From NCBI GenBank assembly GCA_022648295.1, contig JALCME010000001.1:310001-374000 (forward strand): DNA of 64,000 nucleotides, given 5' to 3'. The number at the start of each line of letters is the position of its first letter. The stretch's first letter is position 1. Positions 27,570 through 36,978 of this stretch are shown in pieces. The notes under the pieces were generated by a model. That model made no database searches. It saw only the letters and a list, made by a program, of their open reading frames with translations, and was not told the origin of the DNA. Origin of the DNA: Bacteroides sp. (GTDB lineage Bacteria; Bacteroidota; Bacteroidia; Bacteroidales; Bacteroidaceae). Both the position numbers and the translations under genes were made by a program.

Positions 27570-29720
27570 TTATTCAAAAGAGGGAGGTATAACCTTTATA
27601 CCCCAACTAAAACTAGGTTTTCCAGCCAGTTTATATTCTATCAATCCGCCCGAAGATATGCTATTCCAAGGAATCCAGGTACTCTTATAAGACTTCTTAT
27701 TCAACTTCATTCCATGAATATAAAATCTATTTTCACAGCCTCCTTTTATTACTAAATCTCCATTCTTAAGGTGCATCTTTATATATGGAAAGATAGGAGA
27801 ATTAATTGAAAACCCATCAACACCTGGTATCTCGGGATAGAGACCAATGGTTGCAAAAACATACCACGCCCCCATGGAGCCTAAATCATCATTCCCTGGT
27901 AATCCATTTTTTTCACTGGAATATCTCTTAGTTATAACCTGATTGACTATTTCCTGAGTTTTATAAGGTTTACCCACCCAATTGAAAACCCATGGAATAC
28001 CAAAACTTGGTTCATTTCCAGATGCATACCAATCATCATCGTAACCAGCATCTAAGCGACGAAATAAATAGTTCAATCTTTTCACCGCCTCTTCTTTCCC
28101 GCCAATTATATCAATTAATCCTTTAATATTATAAGGAACCATCCAGAAATAACTATTATACGTAGCTTCTCTGAAATCATACTTTAGATCCACCCAACCA
28201 TCTTTTCTCCTTGATTGTAACCATCCTGTCTTTGGATTATACAAATTTCGCCATGATTGTGCTCGATTAAGAAAGTTTTTACTTACCTCTTTATTATTGC
28301 AAGCATTGAGAGCGAAACGGGATATAGCAAAGTCTGCAGAAGTGTACTCCAATTGCATCGATGCATAACAAAAACCGTTTTCTAAAAACATTTCTAATGC
28401 AGGACGAGTTAATTGATTTTGAGATTTAGTTCCTGGAATTTCAGCTCCTCTTCTCATCGTTTTTAAAATGGGAACCGGATCATAATCTCTAGCTCCAAAA
28501 GCATATGCATTGGCAATTAAAATGGATGTCGGATCTCCCTGCATAACTCCTGTTTCAATATTAGCAAGTACCCAACGAGGAAATCCTCCTCCCGATTGCA
28601 GCGCAAAATCCTGAAGAGAAACAACAACATCGGAAGCCACTCCCGGGTCAAGTATTGTCATTAATTGTACTTGAGTGCGATATGTATCCCAATTACTGAA
28701 ATTAGTATATTGTTTCCGAATAGCTTTATGTACTTTAAAATCGGCTCCCATATATTCACCATTAACATCACTGCATACACTCGGATGGATTAGTGCCCTA
28801 TACAAATGAGTATAAAACTGAGTAATACGATCTTCATTTTCACCCTTAACTTCAATCTTTCCCAAATAATAATTCCACTTTTCAATAGCTTTATTCTTTA
28901 TTTCGTCAAAATCCCATCCCGAATTTTCAGCGTTAAGATTCTCTCTGGCATTCTCAATAGACACATACGAAATGCCAATTTTATACTGAATTACTTTTTT
29001 AGATTTCACATCGAATGTAAAATACAAGCCTGAATTTTTCCCCTCGGTAAAAGTTACACCAGGCTTAAGCTTATCATCTTTCCATGTACCAGAAGCAATG
29101 ATATCCCCATCAAATTCTGCCACAAAATAAATTTTATAGGGGGCCGGAATGCCACAAAAATCCCCACCATCAGAAAAACCTTCGCAAGTATTTGGGCCTG
29201 TTATAACCACGGTTGACATATTAATAGGTGTACTAGCAATTCCTCCTCCAATAATGATCGTTGCTTTATCAGTTTCCGAAGCATAAGTATATCTTGCCAT
29301 GCCGGTTCTTTCAGTTACAGTAAATTCAGCTTGTATGTTTTTTTGGACTTTCGCAGTATAATATCCGGCTATCCCTTGCTCTTCTGAAATTTTGATATTT
29401 AAATTGCTGATACTATCAGGCGAAGTCGTCAATTCTCCATTCAATGGAACCGTTGGAAAATTTCCTTGGTTGGCACATCCGGCGCCACTTAACTGATTAA
29501 CAGAAAACCCAATATCAGGAGTAAAGAAAGTACGAGTAAACTGTACCATTCCAAAAGGATATGAAGCCCCAGGGTATAAATATCCACAAGCCAAACCATG
29601 TCCCTGCGTTCCCATCATAGTTTTTACTTTATTGGCATAATTAACTACACTCTGCGCTCTTAACATCGTACTAAAAAGCACAATAAAAAAAGCCAAGCCA
29701 ACTATTTTTCTATTTTCCAT
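27570..29720 (-). CDS. Divergent GH92 family glycosidase, secreted
   Basis: 716 residues from the ATG at 29720 (MENRKIVGLAFFIVLFSTMLRA, a signal peptide); in-frame starts at 29750 and 29747 are possible. The GH92 frame is recognisable (YPFGMVQFTRTF, FTNLY-type segment TQFYTHLYRALIHPS, YTNFSNWDTYRTQ). The catalytic-region motifs are SGNEPSFGIPWVFNWVG and GLPGNDDLGSMGAWYVFA. Compared with the other two GH92 proteins, the GNEPSHH histidine pair is replaced by FG and GNDDCGQM by GNDDLGSM, so substrate contacts differ. It probably acts on a different alpha-linked sugar or linkage. It follows a decayed phosphodiesterase fragment and a hairpin after susD. Confidence 0.9.
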   Translation of the reverse strand: MENRKIVGLAFFIVLFSTMLRAQSVVNYANKVKTMMGTQGHGLACGYLYPGASYPFGMVQFTRTFFTPDIGFSVNQLSGAGCANQGNFPTVPLNGELTTSPDSISNLNIKISEEQGIAGYYTAKVQKNIQAEFTVTERTGMARYTYASETDKATIIIGGGIASTPINMSTVVITGPNTCEGFSDGGDFCGIPAPYKIYFVAEFDGDIIASGTWKDDKLKPGVTFTEGKNSGLYFTFDVKSKKVIQYKIGISYVSIENARENLNAENSGWDFDEIKNKAIEKWNYYLGKIEVKGENEDRITQFYTHLYRALIHPSVCSDVNGEYMGADFKVHKAIRKQYTNFSNWDTYRTQVQLMTILDPGVASDVVVSLQDFALQSGGGFPRWVLANIETGVMQGDPTSILIANAYAFGARDYDPVPILKTMRRGAEIPGTKSQNQLTRPALEMFLENGFCYASMQLEYTSADFAISRFALNACNNKEVSKNFLNRAQSWRNLYNPKTGWLQSRRKDGWVDLKYDFREATYNSYFWMVPYNIKGLIDIIGGKEEAVKRLNYLFRRLDAGYDDDWYASGNEPSFGIPWVFNWVGKPYKTQEIVNQVITKRYSSEKNGLPGNDDLGSMGAWYVFATIGLYPEIPGVDGFSINSPIFPYIKMHLKNGDLVIKGGCENRFYIHGMKLNKKSYKSTWIPWNSISSGGLIEYKLAGKPSFSWGIKVIPPSFE

Positions 29721-29790
29721 CCCAATAATATAAAATATTAAATTCATCACTTCTCCTTTTTACAACTAAGGTTGTTTTAATCTCAACACA

Positions 29791-29965
29791 TGTGCAAAAA
29801 TGATAGTAATATCACATCATAATTTCTTGAAATTCATACACCATCTTAATATGATTCTCACCTGTCATAAGAAGACAAAGCCATTAAATTCATGAACTTT
29901 ATTGTAATAAGCATCGATATCATTCTGATATCCTATATGGTCGAACTCATTAAAAACAGAAGAAA
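29791..29965 (-). pseudogene. Remnant of a type I phosphodiesterase gene
   Basis: Translated on the minus strand, 29882-29965 reads SVFNEFDHIGYQND and then IDAYYNKVHEFNG. This mirrors FDEPDHIGHKEGHDTKAYYLKVHELDG of the intact enzyme at 25027-25923. A further piece at 29815-29871 reads LMTGENHIKMVYEFQEIMM, matching ISGKHIKKIGEFQESMM. The segment between them, with the TGDHGG metal site, is deleted, and a stop follows. It is a dead second copy, in the same orientation. Confidence 0.8.
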
Positions 29966-29977
29966 GTATATTTTTCA

Positions 29978-30024
29978 AGTGTACTCTAAAAACTCAGAAA
30001 TAACAGAGTCAGTTAGAGTACACT
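29978..30024 (-). terminator. 11-bp inverted repeat after susD, possible terminator or mRNA-stability hairpin
   Basis: AGTGTACTCTA (29978-29988) pairs perfectly with TAGAGTACACT (30014-30024); an inner ACTC/GAGT pair lengthens the stem. It begins 64 bp past the susD stop in the direction of transcription. No long T-run follows, so it may be a processing or attenuation element. Such an element would separate high susCD expression from the enzyme genes downstream. Confidence 0.6.
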
Positions 30025-30088
30025 CTTCTCTATAATAATCTCAATAACTATCTATCCATTAAACATATTACTAAAAAAATGCATATCA

Positions 30089-31840
30089 CTAATTACTCCA
30101 TCCTTCATTTTGAATCAAATTAGAATTCATTTCTATTTCAGTTAATGGAATAGGCCAAGAGGTAATATAATCTCCTTGATAAGAATAAGAATAAACATTC
30201 TCTCCCCAACATTCTTTTAGCCCATTACCATCATAATAAACTTTTTCTTTTAACGTTCCCCATCTTAATTCATTATAGTAATCAATACCCTCATTGGGAA
30301 ATTCACGTCTAAACTCATCCTGAATGCGTTCTCTCAAATTATTCTGGCTAGTTACTTTTGTTGCTTCTGATGAATTTAACAAAGCAACGCCAGCCCTTCC
30401 CCTAACTTCATTTACTAAATCAATAGCCTCGTCACTTTTTCCAAGCTCATTTAGTGCTTCTGCTTGTAGAAGAACTACTTCTGCATAACGTATGATTGGA
30501 AAATCAATAGGGCCATAAGTCCTACTAGGAGTTTCACTCATGCCTTCATACACAAATTTTCGATATAAATAATAAAAATAATTCGAAGTGTTAGACCGTA
30601 AATCTCCATATGCGCCATCACTACGATAAGGCCACCGATTTGTTACAGTATAGTCACTTCCATTATATACGCCAAGATAAGTTGAATATGGAGTTATAAC
30701 ATTATAGGCTAAACGAGGATCACGATTTGCATAAGCCTTTAATAGACGCTCTTCATTCCCATTAGGCAAATAATAGTCCATATTCGCACCCCTAGCTTTA
30801 GCTTCTGATATTTCATTATTCGTGAGATTATTGCGCAAAAAGAAGACTTCCCTTTCCTGTGTAGTAAGCTTTGACCATTCGGGTATAACATCACTCCATC
30901 TAAACAAAGAACCATTAACATTCTCATAAAGATCAACCAGATTTGGTGAAACTAACTCACAGTTCCAGCAAGACCCATAAGAAGAACGAGTTCCACATAT
31001 TTTTTGAGTTGTTGAACCAAATCCAGACACCCCAATATTTTGGATTGCAAAGATCATCTCACCACATTGTTCATTTGCTTCTTTGAAAAGTGTTCTATAA
31101 TCATTAAAAAGAGAATAGCCGCACTCTTTAACCTTCTGAAAGTCAGCTATTGCAGAGGTATAATCCTTAGTATACATGTAGACTTTTCCACGAAGAGCAT
31201 AGGCTGCTCCCTTTGTTACATGACCATAATTACTATCTCCAGCCTCATACTTATTTGGCAAATTCTCTTCAGCAATACAATCAGTTAGATCATTAATAAT
31301 AACTTGCCATACTTCTGATTCTGAAGAACGTGCCTTTGTTGCCTCACTTGCTGAATAAGGCTCCAAATAAACAGGAACACCTTTCCATACTTGATTTAAT
31401 CGAAAATAAAAATAAGCTCTCAAAAATTTGCATTCTGCAACATAACGAGCTTTTTTGCTATCATCAGACGGAGACTTGACAGGAATATTTTGAATAGCGT
31501 CGTTTGCTCTTTGAATTCCCTCGTAGAAAAAGCGCCAAGCCTGATAAAAATACCAGTCATTTGAAGTCAATGTTCCAACTAAAAAGCTATCTGTATATTT
31601 TGTTTGCCCAGTAAAACCAAGCCGATCCATTTCATATAGTTCATGCCCATCGTCACTCTCAGCCATACCTAGACGCAAAGCTGAATAGACGCCGCTAACG
31701 CCCATATCTGTCAGATTATCAGTTGTCCACATTACTTCAGAAGCAACATCAGAATAAGAGCTAGTATTAAGCAAATCTGAATCACAGGATGAAACAAACA
31801 ATCCTGCAAGTACTATAATATATAAAATATATTTCTTCAT
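30089..31840 (-). CDS. SusD-family surface glycan-binding lipoprotein
   Basis: 583 residues with a lipoprotein signal ending FVSSC. SusD features include the N-terminal SDVASEVMWTTDNL region, helical repeats (AECKFLRAYFYFRLNQVWKGVPVYL, ALRGKVYMYTKDYTSAIADFQKV), and the C-terminal PIIRYAEVVLLQAEALNELGKSDEAIDLVNEVRGRAG and REFPNEGIDYYNELRWG. It forms the lid of the SusC transporter and binds the oligosaccharide. It begins 17 bp after the susC stop, as usual for the pair. Its length is that of glycan-type SusD proteins, unlike the shorter one at 6467. Confidence 0.96.
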   Translation of the reverse strand: MKKYILYIIVLAGLFVSSCDSDLLNTSSYSDVASEVMWTTDNLTDMGVSGVYSALRLGMAESDDGHELYEMDRLGFTGQTKYTDSFLVGTLTSNDWYFYQAWRFFYEGIQRANDAIQNIPVKSPSDDSKKARYVAECKFLRAYFYFRLNQVWKGVPVYLEPYSASEATKARSSESEVWQVIINDLTDCIAEENLPNKYEAGDSNYGHVTKGAAYALRGKVYMYTKDYTSAIADFQKVKECGYSLFNDYRTLFKEANEQCGEMIFAIQNIGVSGFGSTTQKICGTRSSYGSCWNCELVSPNLVDLYENVNGSLFRWSDVIPEWSKLTTQEREVFFLRNNLTNNEISEAKARGANMDYYLPNGNEERLLKAYANRDPRLAYNVITPYSTYLGVYNGSDYTVTNRWPYRSDGAYGDLRSNTSNYFYYLYRKFVYEGMSETPSRTYGPIDFPIIRYAEVVLLQAEALNELGKSDEAIDLVNEVRGRAGVALLNSSEATKVTSQNNLRERIQDEFRREFPNEGIDYYNELRWGTLKEKVYYDGNGLKECWGENVYSYSYQGDYITSWPIPLTEIEMNSNLIQNEGWSN

Positions 31841-31857
31841 TTTCTAATATTTTAAGG

Positions 31858-34800
31858 TCAAAAACTTACATTTACACCTAATGACATTTGTCTCATTGTT
31901 GGATAATTTATCCCACTTCCAACCTCTGGATCAAGAATAGGGTAATTTGTTATCATAAAAAGATTCTCGCCAGAAGCATATAGTCTAACCTTCTCTATCC
32001 CCAATTTAGTAGTTATTGATTTAGGAAATGTGTAGCCTATCTGAAGATTTCTAAGCTTTATGTATGAAGCATCATAAAGATAAAAAGCGCTTGAAACATT
32101 GTTCTGTATTGCTGAATTCTTTTCATGAAGCCGCGGATATTTTCCTACAAGATTTGTTCTTGAATCTGTTGGATTAGTAGGGTCATAAAAATAATGATTA
32201 TTTGCCACCATAGAGGACACTCCATACCCTATCATCACTAAAGAATTTGTGTATGCCATATCATTCCAAAGATAAGACATTCCTGCACACCCAGAAAAAA
32301 CAAATGATAAATCAAAGTTCTTGTATTCTAAGTCACCGGACAATCCAAAATTATACTTTGGTGTAGATGTTTTTCCAGTAAATACTTTATCATATGAATT
32401 TCCATAAACACCATCTCCATTTTTATCTGCATAGATAAAATCGCCATAATAAATATTATTTTTTGAAATAGAGCCGCCTGGCTGAAAAGAATATCCGGAA
32501 TTCATCATATCCTGTAACCATGCCATATCCTCCTTAGTCCTTATCATTCCGTCTTTAGGGCCACCATTAATATTCACAGTTCCATCCGCATTATAATAAG
32601 TTCCACTACCTTTATATACATCCAATAAATAATATTCACTAATAGGATGCCCTTCTAATATTTTTGTATCCGATCCACTAGAAATATCACCAATATTAGA
32701 AGAATAAGTATTCTCATTCCACCCTTCTTTTAATGCCCCCTTATACTTCTTTACTCGATTATAGTTATAAGCGAAATTGGCTTTAATAGCATAATCTAAT
32801 TTTCCCAATCTTCCACGATGTCCGGCAGTCACCTCAATGCCTTTATTTAATACTTCAGCTATATTTTCAACACTGGCTGCAGCCGTCCCTAATGTTGCCG
32901 GAATTGTAGGGGTATATAAAATTCCATCAGTATATTTGCGATACAAATCCAGCTCAAAGTCCAATGCACCGCCAAACAATGTCCCATCCAGACCTATATT
33001 AGTTAAAGTTGTAGTCTCCCATTTCAAATTAGGATTGGCCAACTGCGTAACTGCAAGTCCATTCCATTCGCTCCCACCAAAAGAATAATTTGTCGTTGAA
33101 TAAGTTGCTTGATATAAATAATTATCCGCTGCATTATTATAATTTGTAGCATTATTTCCTGTTTTTCCCCAAGACAAGCGGAATTTTAGATTATCCAAGA
33201 ATCCTTTAAATTTATGCATGAACGGTTCCTCTGAAATCCTCCATCCAGCAGAAAAAGCAGGAAAGAAACCCCACCGTTTATTTGACGAAAAGCGAGAAGA
33301 ACCATCATAACGAAAGACTCCTTCCAATAAATACTTGCTTTTGTATGCATAGTTTAATCGTCCAAACCACGAACGCATTGCATAATCATATTCATCACCA
33401 TTTGAAGACAAAACTGTTGTTGCAGCACTTAGCGTTGTTATTTTCTCATCAATCAGTCCTTTCTTGATTGTGTTAAAATTATAATAATCATAATAGTACT
33501 GATTATACCCTAATAGAGCTCCGAAATCATGTACTTTATTAAACGTCTTATTATAGCGCAATAGACTTTCTAAAGTTACAGTATAATTCTTATTAAAAGA
33601 ATAGTAGGTGCTCAAATCACTAGGTGTAGTAACAGGTACTACCAGTTCATTAGTAAGAAAGTTCCATTGTTCAAAAGTAATAGAATGTTTATTATATTCC
33701 GAAAATCCCATATTATAATTAACTTTGGATTCTAATGTCAAGCCATTTAATATATGGAAATTTGCAAACATTGTCGTGTTGAAATTTGTAGTTTTATTAT
33801 CCCCACCTGTATTATATAAACGAGAAAGTATATTATTAGTAGTAGGATCCTCTCCCAATGCCGAAGGATAACCATATTTCCCATCATAGTAAGGATAAAG
33901 CCCAGGAGTCGTTTCTCTTAAATAAGAAAAAGCTGAATTTGTATCACCCATTCCTTTTGAAGATAACTGGGCATACGTTTGAGTGCCAAGTGTTAAAAAT
34001 TTAGCAACTTCAGCTTGTAGATTAACACGCATTTGATATTGCTCATATCCAGTTCTAGGCATTGTACCTGGATTATTTAAATAACCCATCGAAAGCAAAA
34101 ACTGTGTTTTTGCGTTTCCTCCATTCAATGAAATATTATGCTTTTGCAAAATTTTATTCTGAAAAATAGCATCAGCCCAATCGGTATTAGGATAAGCCAC
34201 ATAATTAGGAATGCCTTCATCTGTCAATCCATTTGGGTCCTTTGATTTTTCTCTCCAAGTATCAATTGTTGATTGCGAAAAGACGGGATCAATCCCAGAG
34301 TTCTCATAGCCCTCATTAACTAATTCCATATGCCGAGCATAATCTGTCACAAACTTAGGTTTTCGGCTAGGGGAGGTCACCGACATAGAACCGGAATAAG
34401 CTATGGAAATTTTATCTTTTTTCCCCTTTTTAGTCGTAACTAAAATAACTCCATTTGAAGCCCGTGCTCCATAAATTGAAGCAGCAGCAGCATCTTTCAA
34501 TATTGAAATATTCTCAACATCTTCAGGATTGACAGCATCTAATGAACCCGGAATTCCATCAATAACAACTAATGCTACATTTGAATTTAGAGTTCCAAGC
34601 CCACGAATGCTAATAGTCGCTCCATCTTCCCCTGGCTTTCCTGATCCCTGATGTACATATACCCCGGAACTTAAGCCTGTAAGTGCTGACGATAAATTAG
34701 TTACAGACCTATTTTCCAATACTCGTGAATCGACTGTTGCTACAGAACCTATCAAATTTACTTTCTTCTGAGTCCCATATCCAACTACTACCACTTCTCC

Positions 34801-35169
34801 CAAAGCCTTAACAGATTCCTTCAAAATGATTTTCATGCCATCTGAAGCTAAAGCGCTTTTTGTTTCATAGCCAATGAATGAGACTTCTAATGTAGTTCCT
34901 AACTTTGCCTTTAGATTAAACCGACCATTAATGTCTGTAATTGTCCCGGTTGAAGTGCCCTTCATCTTGATGGATGCCCCTACAATCGAATTTCCCTCCG
35001 AATCCAAGACATACCCAGTAATAGGCTGAACTGATGAATTACTCCGTTCTACATTTTGCGTATACCCTTTAAAAGCTAAAAAGAATAAAAATAGCAAAAC
35101 GAGAAGCCATTTACACCCTATTATTCCATTGAAATAGGATTTTTTTAAAAACAACATTTTATCTTCCAT
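31858..35169 (-). CDS. SusC-family TonB-dependent oligosaccharide transporter (no STN domain)
   Basis: 1103 residues. After the signal segment (WLLVLLFLFFLAFKGYTQ) comes a carboxypeptidase-regulatory-like domain (ITGYVLDSEGNSIVGASIKM), then a TonB-box-like and plug region (EVVVVGYGTQKKVNLIGSVA, SIRGLGTLNSNVALVVIDG, DAAAASIYGARASNGVILV), and a ~800-residue barrel ending SLGVNVSF. It lacks an STN domain, so it should not signal through FecR; this matches the absence of an anti-sigma gene here. It imports oligosaccharides cut at the surface. The sugar-import MFS gene is 43 bp upstream and susD 17 bp downstream. Confidence 0.96.
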   Translation of the reverse strand: MEDKMLFLKKSYFNGIIGCKWLLVLLFLFFLAFKGYTQNVERSNSSVQPITGYVLDSEGNSIVGASIKMKGTSTGTITDINGRFNLKAKLGTTLEVSFIGYETKSALASDGMKIILKESVKALGEVVVVGYGTQKKVNLIGSVATVDSRVLENRSVTNLSSALTGLSSGVYVHQGSGKPGEDGATISIRGLGTLNSNVALVVIDGIPGSLDAVNPEDVENISILKDAAAASIYGARASNGVILVTTKKGKKDKISIAYSGSMSVTSPSRKPKFVTDYARHMELVNEGYENSGIDPVFSQSTIDTWREKSKDPNGLTDEGIPNYVAYPNTDWADAIFQNKILQKHNISLNGGNAKTQFLLSMGYLNNPGTMPRTGYEQYQMRVNLQAEVAKFLTLGTQTYAQLSSKGMGDTNSAFSYLRETTPGLYPYYDGKYGYPSALGEDPTTNNILSRLYNTGGDNKTTNFNTTMFANFHILNGLTLESKVNYNMGFSEYNKHSITFEQWNFLTNELVVPVTTPSDLSTYYSFNKNYTVTLESLLRYNKTFNKVHDFGALLGYNQYYYDYYNFNTIKKGLIDEKITTLSAATTVLSSNGDEYDYAMRSWFGRLNYAYKSKYLLEGVFRYDGSSRFSSNKRWGFFPAFSAGWRISEEPFMHKFKGFLDNLKFRLSWGKTGNNATNYNNAADNYLYQATYSTTNYSFGGSEWNGLAVTQLANPNLKWETTTLTNIGLDGTLFGGALDFELDLYRKYTDGILYTPTIPATLGTAAASVENIAEVLNKGIEVTAGHRGRLGKLDYAIKANFAYNYNRVKKYKGALKEGWNENTYSSNIGDISSGSDTKILEGHPISEYYLLDVYKGSGTYYNADGTVNINGGPKDGMIRTKEDMAWLQDMMNSGYSFQPGGSISKNNIYYGDFIYADKNGDGVYGNSYDKVFTGKTSTPKYNFGLSGDLEYKNFDLSFVFSGCAGMSYLWNDMAYTNSLVMIGYGVSSMVANNHYFYDPTNPTDSRTNLVGKYPRLHEKNSAIQNNVSSAFYLYDASYIKLRNLQIGYTFPKSITTKLGIEKVRLYASGENLFMITNYPILDPEVGSGINYPTMRQMSLGVNVSF

Positions 35170-35212
35170 ATTATATTAATTAAAGGTTTATATATTCAAA
35201 AATAAAAGTGAT

Positions 35213-36388
35213 TTAATTTGCTTTCACTATTCTTGTCATCCACACAATGTAAAGCCAAATTAGTAACAGAATAATTATTGCTGCAATTTGAGTCTTAAAA
35301 AGGTCCGTTGAGATGCCCAATATCGGAGTTATAATTGCACCTCCCGAAACTCCAACAATAAGTAAAGAAGAACATTCATTCGCCTTTTCAGGCATAGATT
35401 TAAGAGTTACTGAGAATATAATAGCAAACAAATTGGCATATCCTACTCCGAATGCAATAACAGAGAGTATTATTGTGACTATACTACTCGAAAAAATTAG
35501 ACTTACTAGTCCTATAAGTGCAATCAATGCACTGTATCTAAAAAATGTAATTTCTGAATATTTCATTAACAAAACTCCACCAATAAAAGCACTAATTGTA
35601 CGGACTAAAAAATAGACACTATTTCCTAAAATAGCATCATCAAGTGCTATATTGCATTTTTCCATTAAGTATTTAGGCAGCGTTATATTCATTCCGACAT
35701 CAACGCCTACCAAAACTAAAATTCCAATGAACATGAACAGCATTCTCTTATCTTTTAACAATGAGATAGTTGAAGCGAAAGAAACTGCATTTTTCCGATC
35801 TGTACATTCCTGACTTATAGGTGTTACCCATAACCAAAAACCAGAAAGAAGCGTAATTAAAGCAAAGACCGGAAATATATACTTCCAATCTAAAAAGAAT
35901 GTTGAAAACCAAGATGTTACAATAGGGCCTAAAAAAGAAGATATTGCCTTTGTGAACTGCCCAAGCGTAAGAGTCCCTGTTAGTTTTTCCTTAGAAACGA
36001 CATTGGTTACAAGTGGATTTAAGGCGACTTGAATAATCGCATTTCCAATTCCGATAAAAGCAAAAGCTACTAAAACGAACACAAAACTATATGAAATACA
36101 AGGAATCAACAGTCCCAAGAGAGTGAATACATAACTAAATAACACTGTTTTTTTTCGACCGATACGGTTCATCAGTAACCCCGTCGGTATAGAGACTATT
36201 AAAAACCAGAAAAAGCAGGATAAAGAGATTAGGTTCACTAAAGAATCACTCAGTGAAAAGTCCATCTTAACATAATTGGATGCAACACCTATTAAGTCAA
36301 CAAAGCCCATAATAAAGAAACCAAAAATTACGGGAAGTATCTTTGATAATGACGCCCTATATTGCAATTCTTGAGATATGGATTTCAT
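35213..36388 (-). CDS. MFS sugar permease, FHS (FucP/GluP)-like
   Basis: 391 residues with about twelve hydrophobic segments. The loop GLLMNRIGRKKTVLFSYVF is the MFS signature, and FAFIGIGNAIIQVALNPLVTNVV in helix 4 is the FHS-family pattern seen in fucose and glucose/galactose:H+ symporters. I infer import of a monosaccharide from periplasm to cytoplasm. The stop overlaps the upstream SIS gene end by 4 bp, so the permease, the isomerase and the ROK kinase are likely translated in turn from one message and work on the same sugar. Confidence 0.88.
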   Translation of the reverse strand: MKSISQELQYRASLSKILPVIFGFFIMGFVDLIGVASNYVKMDFSLSDSLVNLISLSCFFWFLIVSIPTGLLMNRIGRKKTVLFSYVFTLLGLLIPCISYSFVFVLVAFAFIGIGNAIIQVALNPLVTNVVSKEKLTGTLTLGQFTKAISSFLGPIVTSWFSTFFLDWKYIFPVFALITLLSGFWLWVTPISQECTDRKNAVSFASTISLLKDKRMLFMFIGILVLVGVDVGMNITLPKYLMEKCNIALDDAILGNSVYFLVRTISAFIGGVLLMKYSEITFFRYSALIALIGLVSLIFSSSIVTIILSVIAFGVGYANLFAIIFSVTLKSMPEKANECSSLLIVGVSGGAIITPILGISTDLFKTQIAAIIILLLIWLYIVWMTRIVKAN

Positions 36389-36978
36389 AATTTATCAATT
36401 TTTAATTCCTTTTCCACTAACTGAATTAATATATGAATAACTTTGATATGTATTTCTTGTATCCTGTCGGAATAATCCGATTTAGGGGCACAAATAGAAA
36501 TATCCGACTCTTTTCTTAAAGGATTATCTGTATCACTCGTTAAGCAAACAACAGCCATTCCTTTCTTTCTTGCTGCTTTAGATGCTTTAAGCACATTCTC
36601 AGAGCAACCGCTTGTGCTTATAGCTAAAAGGACATCACCTTCTTGTCCCAAAGCATCTACATAGCGGCTATATATTTCAGAGAATGAATAATCATTGCCA
36701 ACGCACGTGATATACGCAGGATCATTAATTGAAATAGCAGGTAAAGCAACCCTATCATTCCTATATTTCCCTGTTAATTCTTCAGCAAAGTGTGTTGCAT
36801 CACACAGAGATCCTCCATCACCACAACTAATAATTTTATTCTTAGTTTTCAATGCTTTGACAATAACTGCCGCAGCATCTTCTATTGACTTCAGGTTTGA
36901 CTCTGAATGAAGAAATATCTGTAAACGATGAGAAGCTTCTTCTAAACTGTCTCGAATAATATTAAGCATAAACTTCAT
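36385..36978 (-). CDS. GmhA-like SIS-domain phosphosugar isomerase
   Basis: 197 residues. The sequence is close to E. coli GmhA (sedoheptulose 7-phosphate isomerase), with near-identical blocks HFAEELTGKYR, CVGNDYSF, EGDVLLAISTSG and YSDRIQEIHIKVIHILIQL. The metal/catalytic residues described for GmhA are kept: H63, E67, Q174 and H182. Two substrate-loop changes stand out: SCGNGGSHCDA of E. coli is SCGDGGSLCDA here (N to D, H to L). GmhA normally makes D-glycero-D-manno-heptose 7-phosphate for LPS. Here the gene lies inside a catabolic operon, coupled to a sugar kinase and a permease. A start at 36978 overlaps the ROK gene by 17 bp; an ATG at 36969 is also possible. Confidence 0.9.
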   Translation of the reverse strand: MKFMLNIIRDSLEEASHRLQIFLHSESNLKSIEDAAAVIVKALKTKNKIISCGDGGSLCDATHFAEELTGKYRNDRVALPAISINDPAYITCVGNDYSFSEIYSRYVDALGQEGDVLLAISTSGCSENVLKASKAARKKGMAVVCLTSDTDNPLRKESDISICAPKSDYSDRIQEIHIKVIHILIQLVEKELKIDKL

